From the NCBI GenBank assembly GCA_950295325.1, contig OX485805.1:46898758-46962757 (forward strand): 64,000 nt of DNA, in the 5' to 3' direction. Of the stretch, positions 1 to 11,204 are shown piece by piece. This stretch comes from Polytrichum commune (taxonomy: Eukaryota > Streptophyta > Polytrichopsida > Polytrichales > Polytrichaceae). The position numbers and the translations under genes were made by a program. Every line of letters starts with the position of its first letter. The stretch's first letter is position 1. The notes under the pieces were generated by a model. It did not search any database and was not told the DNA's origin. It saw only the letters and a list, made by a program, of their open reading frames with translations.

Positions 1-429
1 GATTTTATCTTATTCATCCGTATAGCAACCAAAGTAAAAAATGCAAAAAAGTATTTGTTGTACTTTGTTATGGTGATAATTTAGTCAAAGTGGCTTGAAA
101 TGTAAGTAAATTAGTGTAGAACAACCTAATTGCACATATCAATGTAAGTTATCTTACATCAATCAACTTCTTCTTTTTAATTTTTATTTCAATATAATAT
201 TTTTTCTATAACCTTAGATTGGGATTGTAGTTATGCTTGTGATGTTCAACACAACAACATCAACAAACCTTGCTCCACAAGATTTTGTTTTTTTTTTCTT
301 CTTCTAACCTTACAAGCTTGTCATTCTAGTCTTATGGGTTCACCGTGGATTCCGGGGAATGCCCTTGTACGCATGGATGATTTTTGATGCTTCTTCATGG
401 GTGATCCTTACATTGTGTAGCTTTAGTTG
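1..429. other. AT-rich stretch, no gene seen
   Basis: The stretch is AT-rich with T-runs near 288-300. I see no long open frame, splice-linked exon or repeat boundary in it. Confidence 0.5.
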
Positions 430-1280
430 AAAGTTGGTTATGAAATCAATGCTTTGGGAGTAGTGGTCAATGACTCCTACATGATGGAGCTTTGGAAAGC
501 GTTTTTTGTACTCTATAGCATAAATCCCCTAACTCCACAAGGCTTTTGGTCGGGAGTAGGTTGTATCTCATACCCATTTCATACAACACCTTCCATGTTC
601 GGGAAGCTTTTGGTGGATGTGTTGGAGGTAATGTGGAGGTTTGTACAAATGACATCTTGTTTTTGTTCATTGAGGGTCAAACTCACGCCCCGATCACACC
701 AACTTTCCGTCAACTTTTGGATGTGAAATAGTTGGGGATGTCCTGCACAATTGGATGCCAAGTTGTTCACATCAACATCTCGGCTTGCTCAACATTATTT
801 GTTGTGATGTACAACTACTCACATGGCTGCCCTACCTCCCCAATGACTAAAAATAGATGTGAGGCATCAAAGTTGGGCCATGCATACAGACCACAAGTTT
901 TGGGTGGTGGGTCCCATAGGTCCGACGCGCGTCCAATTATGGACATCACAGTGTAGTTATGGCCATCTTTGGCGCCGTCATATAGGTTAGACGATGATGG
1001 CCCATCATGAAAGTCATTGTGGGAGACTAATTCACCTACAAAAAATGCACTTTCACTTTATGTGATCAGGGCATCATTTTGGCATGTCAAGACTGATGCA
1101 AAAATGAAATTGGCCCTCAATGAACCATAATAGGTTGCTCTTCATTCAAGATTGAACACTACCTTCGTGCAAGCAAAAAAATTGGAAGAAATTTATTGAT
1201 ATTCTATGCATAACAATTAATAGAAGATCATAGGAGACCAACTCCTAATATAAAGTTTCATTGACTCAAAGGAGAACTCT
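430..1280 (+). repeat. Dispersed repeat, interrupted copy
   Basis: The segments 570-685 and 1074-1275 match, in the same order, a stretch at about 30715-31020 inside intron 2 of the galacturonosyltransferase gene. Shared phrases include ACACCTTCCATGTT, TTGAGGGTCAAACTCA and GACCAACTC. The alignment is interrupted here by a 388-bp insertion at 686-1073 that the other copy lacks. The repeat class is unknown because neither copy shows coding capacity. Confidence 0.6.
686..1073. mobile_element. Nested non-autonomous DNA transposon (MITE-like)
   Basis: The ends are inverted repeats: CGCCCCGATCACA at the left and the complement of TGCCCTGATCACA at the right. The trinucleotide TCA flanks both sides (683-685 and 1074-1076). 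The related copy near 30822 reads AACTCAATTTGGC without an insertion, so it acts as an approximate empty site. There is no coding capacity. The superfamily is not resolved; a 3-bp duplication would fit Harbinger-like or CACTA-like elements. Confidence 0.6.
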
Positions 1281-1386
1281 AATGTGCATGATTTGCAACC
1301 CCTCAAAAGTCAAGAGAAAGAGGTGTTGATGCTAAAAGTTTCAGCTTATGTAAAAGCATTGTAGAGGGTGCTCTATTTGAACAATA

Positions 1387-1610
1387 CTACACTAACTATT
1401 GTATTTAGTGTCATTTACTATTTGGAATGACGCAATGCTATATCTATTTTACCATATATCTTATATTTTATCACCATATGTTAAATTGGTTGTTTGGACA
1501 TTACAAACCATTAACAACTTTACTTGGTAAAATGTTACATCAATAATAAAAACATATAACATTTTGTAACTCCAAATAGTAAGTGACACTAAATATCATA
1601 TTTAGTGTAG
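1387..1610. mobile_element. MITE with CTACACTAA terminal inverted repeats
   Basis: About 42 bp at 1387-1428 is repeated inverted at about 1568-1610. The outer ends read CTACACTAA and TTTAGTGTAG. No protein is encoded. A larger relative with the same ends lies at 33788-34149. The target duplication is not clear, so I do not assign a superfamily. Confidence 0.65.
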
Positions 1611-2115
1611 TGCCGGAAAATCTCATATTTAAGTAAAGTTGGACTAAATCCAAGTCCATAATTATAACATGCTAAATTCTATCATAGGTTCTTATAATAA
1701 GATTGTATGGTAAGATCCTTCAACAAAACATGCAAAGTTGATTATGATAGTCTTATAGTAGTTCTTTTGATTATATTTTCACTACTCAACGTTTATTGGC
1801 CCATAGAATTGAAGCAATCAAAAAGTCCATATTTTGAAAATATGTCCAGATTTGCTTAAATACGTCATGAATGTAGTTTTCATGAGGGATTCAAATGGGC
1901 CTTAACCAACATGATATGCCATGTGACAAAATTTGAGGGAAAGACAATCGTTTCTTTTCGGAATAGAGAGTCCTCAACATTATTATAATCGATTGAGCCT
2001 CCCATAAGATACTTGAGCCTTAGATGTGAGTTAAATTCTCAGGATTAGTTTCATTGGCTACATGAAAAAGAGCGAACTTTAAAGTCTATATTGGTTTTCA
2101 ACTGCTAACCTCATG

Positions 2116-2138
2116 ATATATATATATATATATATATA
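2116..2138. repeat. (TA)n microsatellite
   Basis: An uninterrupted run of about eleven TA units lies just outside the MITE that starts at 2171. Confidence 0.95.
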
Positions 2139-2170
2139 ATCACCACTTTGGTAATTGGCCTTTGGCCTTA

Positions 2171-2559
2171 GAGCAAGCCCAGTCGTTCCTACTTCTGCAT
2201 CTGCATCCGGGAATGAAAAGTGGCCTCCATCCAAAATGCAGATGCAGACCCAAGCAAAACTGCCACTCATTCTGCATTGTTTTCATCAGAATTTCCTCTA
2301 AAATGATTTGTAGTTTTTTGCGGCCCTACCATATTGAGTTGTCTTTAGTTAAAAACCGCCATGAAGTTGTTTGTCCTTAGCTGATAGCAGGCTCCCTGCA
2401 TATCTCGCCGAAATGTAGGGAGTTCTACACTTCATGTATTATTGTACATCCAATTTTAGGGTATAGCAGGGTGACTGGGCCAGCATCCTGCATATGCATC
2501 CGCATCGCAGATGAGAAAGCACAAATGCAGATGCATGTGCAGGGTCATTGGGCTTGCCC
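2171..2559. mobile_element. PIF/Harbinger-type MITE, family 1
   Basis: The ends are inverted: GAGCAAGCCCAGT at the left and the complement of GGGCAAGCCCAAT at the right. Each end is followed inward by GCATCTGCAT-like subrepeats. TTA is duplicated directly at 2168-2170 and 2560-2562. A TWA target duplication with short GC-rich ends is characteristic of PIF/Harbinger MITEs (Tourist type). No transposase is encoded, so it would depend on an element elsewhere. Confidence 0.75.
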
Positions 2560-2712
2560 TTAGTCTTAGTGAGTTTGATTGCATATTGAACCAATTGATT
2601 ATTAGTGCCCTAATTAAAGGACTTTGGGATGAATCATTAGGCCAAGTGAGGTTGCATGATGTCTAATAACTGTTTATTTTTATGTATCCTAAAACAACAA
2701 TGTCAGGACTAA

Positions 2713-3208
2713 GGGCCACTTCACACACGAGCCAAGAGCTGTGACCATGAAATTGTGAGAGCCCAAAAGAAAGTGTCCAAAGGTCATCCCAAGACATCTC
2801 CAAAATCATATAGTGTGGTCAGGGTCTTCAAGTGTATTGTGAAGTCATATGTACCGGGCCCTCAACCACATGCTATTTCAAGGAATTTCTATTCATGCAG
2901 GTCCTCACACATGATCAAATAGAATAAACCAATAGTTGTGAGCATTCAAAGTGTCATGGTCTCTAGTTTTGTGTTAGGTCTACCTCCAAGAGGTGGTTTT
3001 TGAAAATGGTCCAAATGTCCATGAAACATGATCCATTTGATGCCATGTAGGAATCCATGTAGAGTTTACATCCATCTTAAATTCACATACTCCGTTGGTC
3101 CCTCAAGTGTAGTGTGAAGCGAACTTGGACCGGCTCTACCTTTTCCACCAATGAGAGTGCTTGAAGTGTTATGGTACCGGGCTCTCAGTCTCGTGTGTGA
3201 AGTGGTCC
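2713..3208. mobile_element. PIF/Harbinger-type MITE, family 2, copy A
   Basis: The terminal inverted repeats are GGGCCACTTCACACACGAG and the complement of GGACCACTTCACACACGAG. TAA flanks the element at 2710-2712 and 3209-3211. A full-length second copy lies at 51607-52108 in the same orientation and is closely similar throughout. There is no coding capacity. The GGSCC-type start and TWA duplication point to PIF/Harbinger. Confidence 0.82.
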
Positions 3209-3490
3209 TAAGACCCAAACCATACCTACCTTGTACCTTAAGCACAACTATGAGTTGCCATAACATGTTGAGTTTATCATGATAAGATATATACACAAGA
3301 TACACACACAATAAACATGTTATTGTAAACATTCAATATTGTTAAAAAGTAACTAGGTCCCAAACAATCAAGAATGTATTGTCTTTTGATAAACATTACC
3401 TTCCAACCCGTGAACACAAAGGGCACGTTCTTGTACAATGTGTTAATACTAAAAGGTAAAACACCATGTGTTCAATGTAGCAATGTAGCA

Positions 3491-3693
3491 TCAATGTCTT
3501 TGAATCCAAGGATGATGGTTCATTGATACACGTCCCTTAGTTTGGTGCCACAATGTACCGGGTTCAAACCCGCTCATGAACATGATGAAAGTCCAATATT
3601 GCAAACTTCCTTTGGGTTTGACTCGGAGGTCATCTTGGCAACACCTCACTCTTGGTGTGTTGAGGTATAGTGTTTAATAATAATAATAATAAT
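3491..3693 (+). mobile_element. tRNA-derived SINE with (TAA)n tail
   Basis: A B-box-like RNA polymerase III promoter, GGTTCAAACCC, lies at 3561-3571. A box-A-like TGGTTCATTGA lies at 3516-3526, at tRNA-like spacing. The 3' end is a run of TAA units at about 3675-3693. The nonamer AATGTAGCA flanks the unit at 3482-3490 and again at 3694-3702, as expected for target-primed reverse transcription. It is not a functional tRNA gene because no acceptor or anticodon stems form. The 5' boundary is blurred by a second tandem AATGTAGCA at 3474-3482. Confidence 0.65.
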
Positions 3694-3702
3694 AATGTAG
3701 CA

Positions 3703-6350
3703 CTACTATTTTTAGCACTATGTGTCTACTGACATCATCATGGGATCGAGTTTTGCATTGTGCACATACTATTTTAAGATGGAGAATCCTCTTGAGCTTT
3801 TGGTCAATGCTAGGCATTGCCTGGCAGTTCTAAAATCCCCTCTTTGTTGGTCAAAGGTATTAACATTGGATCAAGACAAAGGCAAATTTTACCCTTAACT
3901 TCCCAAGCCTATGAGAGGGTTGTTTTGAGTGCATTTCACTTGATGTTGGTTGTGGAATTTTCGTGAACAAATTTTTAGGCTAAAATTGGGATTTATTTGT
4001 AAAATCCTGAAACATGGGAGATGAGTTGTTTTGAGGGAAAAATTGGGTATGAATAACCATTTGGCTTTTAAGATTATTATGATTGAAGGAAAGGATGCAC
4101 TACATAAATGCCATGTTTTATGCCCCAAAAAGGACCTTTGACCAATACTGATTTACTTGGGAATTGAGTGGAATGTTCGCGTGATCCACTAGATGGGGAA
4201 CAATTCAATAGTTGAGCACCTCCACAAATTCCCACGCCAAAGTGTGCAAAGTACAATAGGCTAGTCATCTTGGATTTGGTGTATGTAATTGTCCCATATT
4301 TCTAACCACATATATGCAAAGAACCCCCTATAAATTAGAGAGCGTACGTGTGTTAAACCAACCACTTGATGTGAGCACAAAGGCCATTTTTACATGAACA
4401 AAAAAAAAACCATTTTTACCAAAATAAACAATATTGATGTTCATGCAAAGTCTGTCTTGGAGTGCCAACCATTGATTGCAATCAACACCCTCACATGAGC
4501 TCCCAACACAACAAAGCCATGGCACTTCCCACTTTGACATTTTTCCCCACATTCTTATCATCTCCAAACTGCACGCTCATGTATCTATGCGTGATATCCA
4601 TGTTGGGTTGATGTTTATGGTTATTTTGATTGCAAATGAATGAGTAAGGTGGGGTTAATGTAGGGAACTAATCATCCATCAACCCAAAATGGGTTGCTTG
4701 AGGAGTTTGGGGTTAAGTTAGAGTGTTGAATTCACTAAAAGTGGGATTACATTACTGAAAGTTCCGGTTCAAGAAGCTTTGGGTCCAAAACACCCCTTCA
4801 TGGATCTTACTTTCAAATGTAGAGCTTCAAATATGGTGTCTCTAAATAAGTAGCGTAATTTCTTGAGTTAGGGCCAACAAGATTTGCTCAAAAAACAATA
4901 CCACATTAATGTCATTTCATATTGTCATATTTTTAACTCGAATTCTAGTCTAAATTGATTGGGTCCAATTTTTTGCTCTTGACCAATAAAATTGCTTGGG
5001 TTTAGAGTCTCTTTGGTCATAAACCACCCTACGAATATGTGTGGAATATGAAACAAAATATGCAATTGGATTCGATTAGTTGGAGATGACTTAGAACTTG
5101 AGGACATCCTAAGTTAGTTGTTTTGGGGCCAAATTTACCAACTTTTGAACAAAAACGTCCATTGGGGTCTTCAGTGAAAACTCCCTTGAGTCAACTCTAC
5201 TGAAAATTTTATTGGGTCAGTGCACTTTGACCTTCCCTTGAATGTTGTCATTTTGACCAAATAAGAGGAATAAAATTAAAAATATTCTCAAGCAATCAAA
5301 TTGGATAGAACATGCTACCCTTAGAAACCTATCATGCCATTATCCAAATTTATTTATACTTTGAGTAGAAATTTAAAGTAGACGTACACAACACACAACT
5401 TTGCAAGCACTCAACTTTCTTAAATAATACAAATTGTCGTAGACAAGCTAATGAATATTCATATGGGCCCATGCCCGTCCCAACCCATTACAACTGTGCA
5501 TATAAATGAAATTCCTAGATCATCCCCACATTGTCCACTCAACATGTTGTCATTGGAATGGCAGGTGTGTGATAACTTGTGTGATTGTTCAAGCTTTCCA
5601 AAACACATATGAGCATCCTCTATTCTAACATGAGCTGAAGTTGAGAAGTCCCATAACTTCAATTCAAGTGAACAAACAATGGATTCTAAATACTCAAGCA
5701 CTTAATGCCATTGAGTGGGAATTACACTAAATAGTCCTATTAGAGTGCGTGGGAAATCAACTGGGCCACTCTAAATTGTTTGATCCAGGTGGATAATAAC
5801 ATGAGTCCAAGATCCTAGGTCTTCGCCTCAGTCTTACTCAAGACTTCCGGCCTAACACCTTACATACAATAAAATAATCACTTTACATCAAAAGCAACAT
5901 AAAACAAAAGATGCACCCACATCAGTCTCCTAGAAAAGCAATGAATGTGCCCACACAAATTCTATAAACTAGAGATTTGAAGCCAGCTGAAAATCAATGT
6001 GGGCTCTAGAGAATTACTGTAGTCCTACAATTGATGGACTATGTAGTGTAGCTTATGCATTTTCGTAGAGAGGCCGATATAGCGAGAAGCAAAGTACTTG
6101 TAAGAAAAGAATCGCCAAGAATGGGCCATTTACTAGAGTGTTTTACACTTTGTGCAGTAGTCACGATTTCATTCTACATCACGAATGCAGTAATTCTTGC
6201 GCCTACAAATCATACTACAATGGAGCACTACAACATGGTGCAAGAATATTGTCATTGCCAATAAAGGTTTTTCCTGGTTTGACAATAGGCTAACTTGCGA
6301 TGGGGCCTGATGTCAAAATGGCAACTTCAAGTACGAGAAAACCTTGCAAA
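3703..6350. other. Intergenic stretch without a recognised gene
   Basis: Open frames are short and overlapping, none with recognisable domains, and base composition is AT-rich. The part nearest 6350 is presumably the 3' flank and untranslated region of the plastid-protein gene transcribed leftward. I see no transposon boundary that I can defend here. Confidence 0.5.
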
Positions 6351-8201
6351 TTAGGAAACAGCTTTCTTGAAGTTGCTTCGATAAGCTTTCGATGCCAGAA
6401 ATAGTACTGCAACGCAACACACACAGGTGGCAAGTCAACATTTAACCAACAATTCATTTACCATTTATTGTAAATCAGCGTTGATAGGTTTGTGATGGAT
6501 ACAAAGTGCACAGGTAGCCCTTCAGGGTTTAATATCTTGTCAGTGCTAACTCAACATTTAGCTAATGATTCATTCACCAATTATTGAGCTTAAAATTCAG
6601 CATTTGAGGTCTTGCACCTATAAAATATAGAAACAAAACATGAAAACTGCACCCCTACTTTTTGTAGACTTTGATTCAATGTTAATGTAGTTTGGTGTGA
6701 TTGAATCAATGGGAAATCGGTGTCAATGATATATAAAATTTCAAGGTTTGTGATGGTTACAAAGTGATTGAGATGCCAACCTGGCCAAAGAGCTGTCATA
6801 CTAAGCTTGGTGGTTGGAGAGTTATCATAGGTTGTTCTTTGGAAACCGGAGTAGAACCTGTAGGCTGCAAAGAACCCAATAATTGCATGACAATTGATGT
6901 GGGTCAATGAGAAATAGTGCAAGCCAACCAAAATCATATGTTAGTGTAGTTTTCCGAAACCCTAAGGACCATGGTTTCCAGATATCAAGTAAGATATTTT
7001 ACGACAACATTTGGGATTTCAAATGCAAGAGGACATGCATGAATCAACGCACGTGTGGAAGTATCAAAAACTGATACTGATAGTGTCAGTCAGGTCTATT
7101 ATTTGGCAAAACAGTCGAGAACATTTCAAATTGGAACGCCTTTCAACTTCAAACACAGGATTCAGAAGGCCCAATTCTTATCCTTATTCTTGCTTGTTTG
7201 GTACTTTAAGAATGATCAAGTTGTGTCAATCGTCATCAAATTTGACATCAACTTTGGGAAGTATATCACAGGAGAGCAAAAGCTCACCATTATCATTTGG
7301 TCATCTCTTTGTGACAAGGGCAATTGGGAGGGGGACTATTTTGGAGTAGTTTGCCTTATGAAACACTTAGTTTTCTAAATTGAAGACAAATTCTAAAGAA
7401 ACTGATGTTCTTGGTGCTGCTTTATAAAATTTGGAACATGGATTGTGCATAGGTAGACTACTTGGGAATGTTGACGAAACTACCACGTGCTGCAAAGTAG
7501 ACTACAACTCGGTTACAAGAAAAAATGAGACAATGCTGTGAGTGGGCATAGAAACTCAAACATCAGATTTGTCATAATCTGTTTATTTACTGTCAAATTT
7601 GGCTTTACCCTAGCCAACGATCTCGACAGGAGTGGTTACTCTCACATCTCAACAACATGAAATTTATTTATCTTCTATAGCTAAGTTCAATTTCTTACAT
7701 GCATCAACACATGCTTAATTCAAGTTGATCACTTCCCTTATTTGCCTCCGTATGGGATGAGTTTAAGATTCCAAACTCATACCCATTAGATTCAGGATTT
7801 CAAGAAGACAACCAAATTCAAAACTGCTTTAAATGCACAAAACGCATTGTAGGGGATTGAATGAGTTTACCTCCTGCAGCATAAACAATGAAGAGAAGGA
7901 CAGGATTGAAAATCGCATTTGCCAGAGGCCCAACTACTGGAATGCTTGAGACAACCGGTAATCCTGCCCTCACCACATTCCTACTACTTCTTCTTTTACC
8001 ACCCAAGCTTCGAATTTGTTGTTGCAAAATTTCATTGCGATGATTTTGAGATATAGCACTTCTCAAATCAATCCTTAACCCTGCACATGGGCGAAAAACA
8101 GGGAGTGCATTGCAATTTGGTGTGCTGGAGAACAAGGTCGGGGTTGAAGTTGTCATCATCATCACCATCATGCCAGGGCGACACATAGCAGCCATTGCCA
8201 T
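6351..8201 (-). CDS. Small plastid-targeted membrane protein, three exons, 156 residues
   Basis: I reconstructed this gene as complement(6351..6406, 6781..6864, 7871..8201). The junctions are exact: exon 1 ends in phase 1 before GTAAAC; exon 2 follows TTTGCAG; exon 3 follows TTGCAG and ends in TAA. Residues 1-79 are rich in Ser, Arg and Met with few acids, as in a chloroplast transit peptide. Residues 80-110 contain LPVVSSIPVVGPLANAIFNP followed by a hydrophobic segment, probably membrane-spanning. Exons 2 and 3 add AYRFYSGFQRTTYD, then LTALWP-like and AYRSNFKKA motifs. From memory this matches a conserved, uncharacterised plant family with the same tail. That recall and the exact splice phases are the main support. 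Function is unknown; location in a plastid membrane is inferred. Confidence 0.8.
6432..6780 (-). repeat. Tandem duplication inside intron 2
   Basis: The text at 6432-6520 (TCAACATTTA, ATTCATTTACCA, then GGTTTGTGATGGATACAAAG) recurs at 6550-6780 as TCAACATTTA, ATTCATTCACCA and GGTTTGTGATGGTTACAAAG. The right copy abuts the exon 2 donor of the plastid-protein gene. The copies have diverged and are split by unrelated bases. Confidence 0.6.
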
Positions 8202-8209
8202 TCCTGATC

Positions 8210-8945
8210 CAAAAGTCCCAAAAACGTCAAAAATCTCAAAAACTTAAACCACAACAAGAGCTGATAAGCCTTGACCTCAAAACTAAGGACTGAACCAAAG
8301 GCTATGTGAGGTGTGATTGCTTCTGCGAAAGCCAGAGCAGGACAATGCAAAAAGACATCATAACATTCTGGAGTAGCCTATGTAGTCTCCCGGGGCGCAA
8401 AAGGAATAATTCTTAGGTTATCCAAAAACCTCAAAAACCTCAAAAACCCAAAACACAACTGTAGAGCTCATAAAGCCTTAACCCAAAAACTGAGGGGACA
8501 TAGACTAAACCCAAGAGCTATGTGAGGTGTGACTATTTGTTTCTTCAAGAGACAGAGCTGGACAATGCAGAAAACACCACAATTTTTTTGAGTAGCCTAT
8601 GCAAATGGAATGATTCTTAGGTAATCCGGATAACCTAAGGATTTTTCCATCTGGAGTGCATTTCTTTAATTGAGTCTTGGTAAATGGGGGAAGGCTTCAT
8701 GTCCAAATATCTCAAAAATCTCAAAAACCCAAAAACACAAGTGTAGCAAGGATAATCCAGCTAAAGTGAGGTGGGAGTGTTATTTCAAGAGAAATAGCAG
8801 GATAATGCATAAAAACACCATAACATTCTTGAGTAGCCTCTGGAATAATTTTGGGTAATTTGAATAACCTAAGAATGCTTCCATCTGGAGCGCACGTCTT
8901 CAATTGAATGTTGGTAGATGGAAGAAAGCTTCATGTCCAAAGGCA
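8210..8945. repeat. Three diverged tandem copies next to the plastid-protein start
   Basis: A block of CTCAAAAAC-type phrases, then ACAATGC, CACCATAACATTC-like text and GAGTAGCCT occurs three times, near 8210-8400, 8415-8600 and 8700-8850. The second and third copies also share the ATTCTTAGG, CCATCTGGAG and GCTTCATGTCC phrases. The array begins within 10 bp of the start codon, so it overlaps the probable 5' untranslated region and promoter. Confidence 0.7.
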
Positions 8946-9950
8946 GACAACAATGAGATGTCCACTAATGTAAGCTTGATATATACAACTATGCTTTATG
9001 TATGCAATCAAGGACATTGAATCTTGAAAATTTTATTCTTGAAGTAGAAAGAATGTTACGATGAAAATTGGGAGCCATATTTATACCCTCCGAGGTTAAG
9101 ATCACTTGCCGAGATTCTAGCTTCTTCAATCCTCAAAATCTGAAGCCTCAGAATCTCAAAACCTTCAAAAACCCTTGTAAAACCCCTAACAACCCAAAAC
9201 ATCACAAATAGAGGGGGGAAATCTTGACCAGAAGCTCTACCTTCAAAGTGTTTTTGCTGTCCCCCGGAGGTTGAGATCAGAGGAATATGATTCCTACTTT
9301 CCAACCCACAACCCAAAATCAAAAGAAGAACATACAACACAAAACTCTCAGGTGAGCTCTGATTTTTTGTGCAAGGATTGACCAAAAATTGCAAGTATCA
9401 ATCTGACCTCCTGGAGAGTGTGTGATCCCAAGTGCGCTATCAATTCTCCTGTAAAGCTCCAACTGTCACTCCCTGACAAGTTTCTCATCACAAAAGTAAA
9501 GACTCTCTTGATTCATGCTCTTCATTTATTTTTTTAAATAAATCTTATTTTTTCTGTTTGCTATTCTTTCTTAAATTTTGACTTTTTGTCATTTTTTTCA
9601 AACAAATTCCCATACTGGAAAATGATCCACTACTACATACTTTGATATGCAAGAGATCTACAAAATTTGATGATAGTTATGATGTTGTTGTAGTTGTTGG
9701 CCACTCAAATGTTCTCTTTCATTTGTTTATTGATCCTTATTCCCAATTGGGGTTGTTATTATAGGGAGCTCCATAAATATTTTAGAAATGAAATAGAAAT
9801 AACCAATGAAAGAAAGGGGCAATGAAAGGTATGATTAAGTAGTGGTTGCATTGTTTGATTTTTGTTTTCTTAGTTATGTCATTATTTTATTATATTTTTT
9901 GCATGCTTCTTATTTATTCTTATAATATATTTTTATAATCTTATAACTTA
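8946..9950. other. Intergenic stretch, no gene seen
   Basis: The part at 9120-9240 has more CTCAAAA/CCTTCAAAAACCC-rich text resembling the adjacent tandem array. The part from 9520 on is T-rich. No domain or splice-linked exon is recognisable. Confidence 0.45.
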
Positions 9951-10208
9951 CTATCTAGTTGACTTGAGTGCGACATATATGAGAGCAATAGAAGATCTAA
10001 AAATGGAATATGTACGAAAGAGAGGAGGGAACTTAGGTCCCTTAAGCACTCTCTCGATTTTGCTAGCAATAAGGGTATCAATAATGTTCATAAGTAAGAG
10101 TTGGTTAGGACTTTCAAAAGGTTTGATTGTTGCATTGATTATTTGTTTCACCCTATATGAAAGACAATTGTTGCATTCACTACTACTCTTGTCGATTCTT
10201 GTAGTCAA
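9951..10208 (-). pseudogene. Possible hAT transposase (DUF659-like) fragment
   Basis: The minus strand is open for 85 codons. It contains IKPFESPNQLLLMNIID followed by LKGPKFPPL, which resembles the IPFxxxxxPxxxxMIxAI..GPGFKPP pattern at the start of the DUF659 region in plant hAT transposases. Nothing recognisable flanks it in frame, so it would be a relic. The resemblance is short and could be chance. Confidence 0.3.
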
Positions 10209-11204
10209 ATCATGAATACCGAAAATCTTGCAATGAAAGTGGGATAATTATGAAAAAATATTTCGAATTTGTTCATCATTGTCCAAACGATAAGATCGAA
10301 CTAGATTATTGATCCCTTACATCCATTAGTGACTCTAAGATTGCAAATACATCGCATTTATGGTCTTTGTACATTCTTCATTTTTCACATAATAGAATGT
10401 ATTTAGGATTTTTGGTAACCTTGACGAATTCATTGGTTGTAGATGTATAGTTGATTTCATATACATATAGGTCTTTTAGACATTAAGGTGTGATTTGAAA
10501 AAAAATTGTTCAAACCATGCATTAAGAAGAAGAATTGTACAAAAATTTGAGAAACTCCACCCCTTAGGAGCCGAGAGTATCAATTGATTCAAGAATCAGG
10601 TATTGATGATTTATTTGGTGGTGGTCGTTTGGAGCATCAAACTTTAAAGGAGGATTTCGGAGTTGGTTCGGCATCAATTGGAGGTTTTATATATGCAAAT
10701 TAGGTGCCAGTGTCTAATTTCAAAGACGAATCCAATGGTGTAGACTACATTTCAATGTGATTTTGCAATAAAAAATTATGACCATAAATGTGATACTGTA
10801 TAATTTTAGACCAAAATGCTTCAAATGCCAATTTCTTTATCAATTTTTGCTCAATGTTGACAAATTGGATATGCATTGGATGCGTTTTTTCAAGGCGATT
10901 CTAATGGGCTATCATTTACAAACCAATTTGATGTTAAACAAAAGTTATGATCAAAAAACTAATATAGTCCAAGATTTAAATCAGCATACTTTGAGGGCCA
11001 ATTTTAGACTGGAATCTTAGTTGTTTTGGGAGCGCGACACGCGTATTTTGGGCGTCTTTTCGAGGCAATTCTATTAGTGTAAGGTATGTCATGAAATTCT
11101 TAAATGGTTAAAAGTTCTGAAAAAAAAACTAATATTGTAAAATTTGAATTTAGAATTTTTTTCTAAAGAAATTTAACTTTATTTTGGTAAATTTTATAGG
11201 GTGA

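Noticed and set aside
3540-3575. tRNA gene suggested by the GGTTCAAACCC motif
   Set aside because: No acceptor, D or anticodon stems can be formed around it. The (TAA)n tail and flanking nonamers fit a SINE instead.
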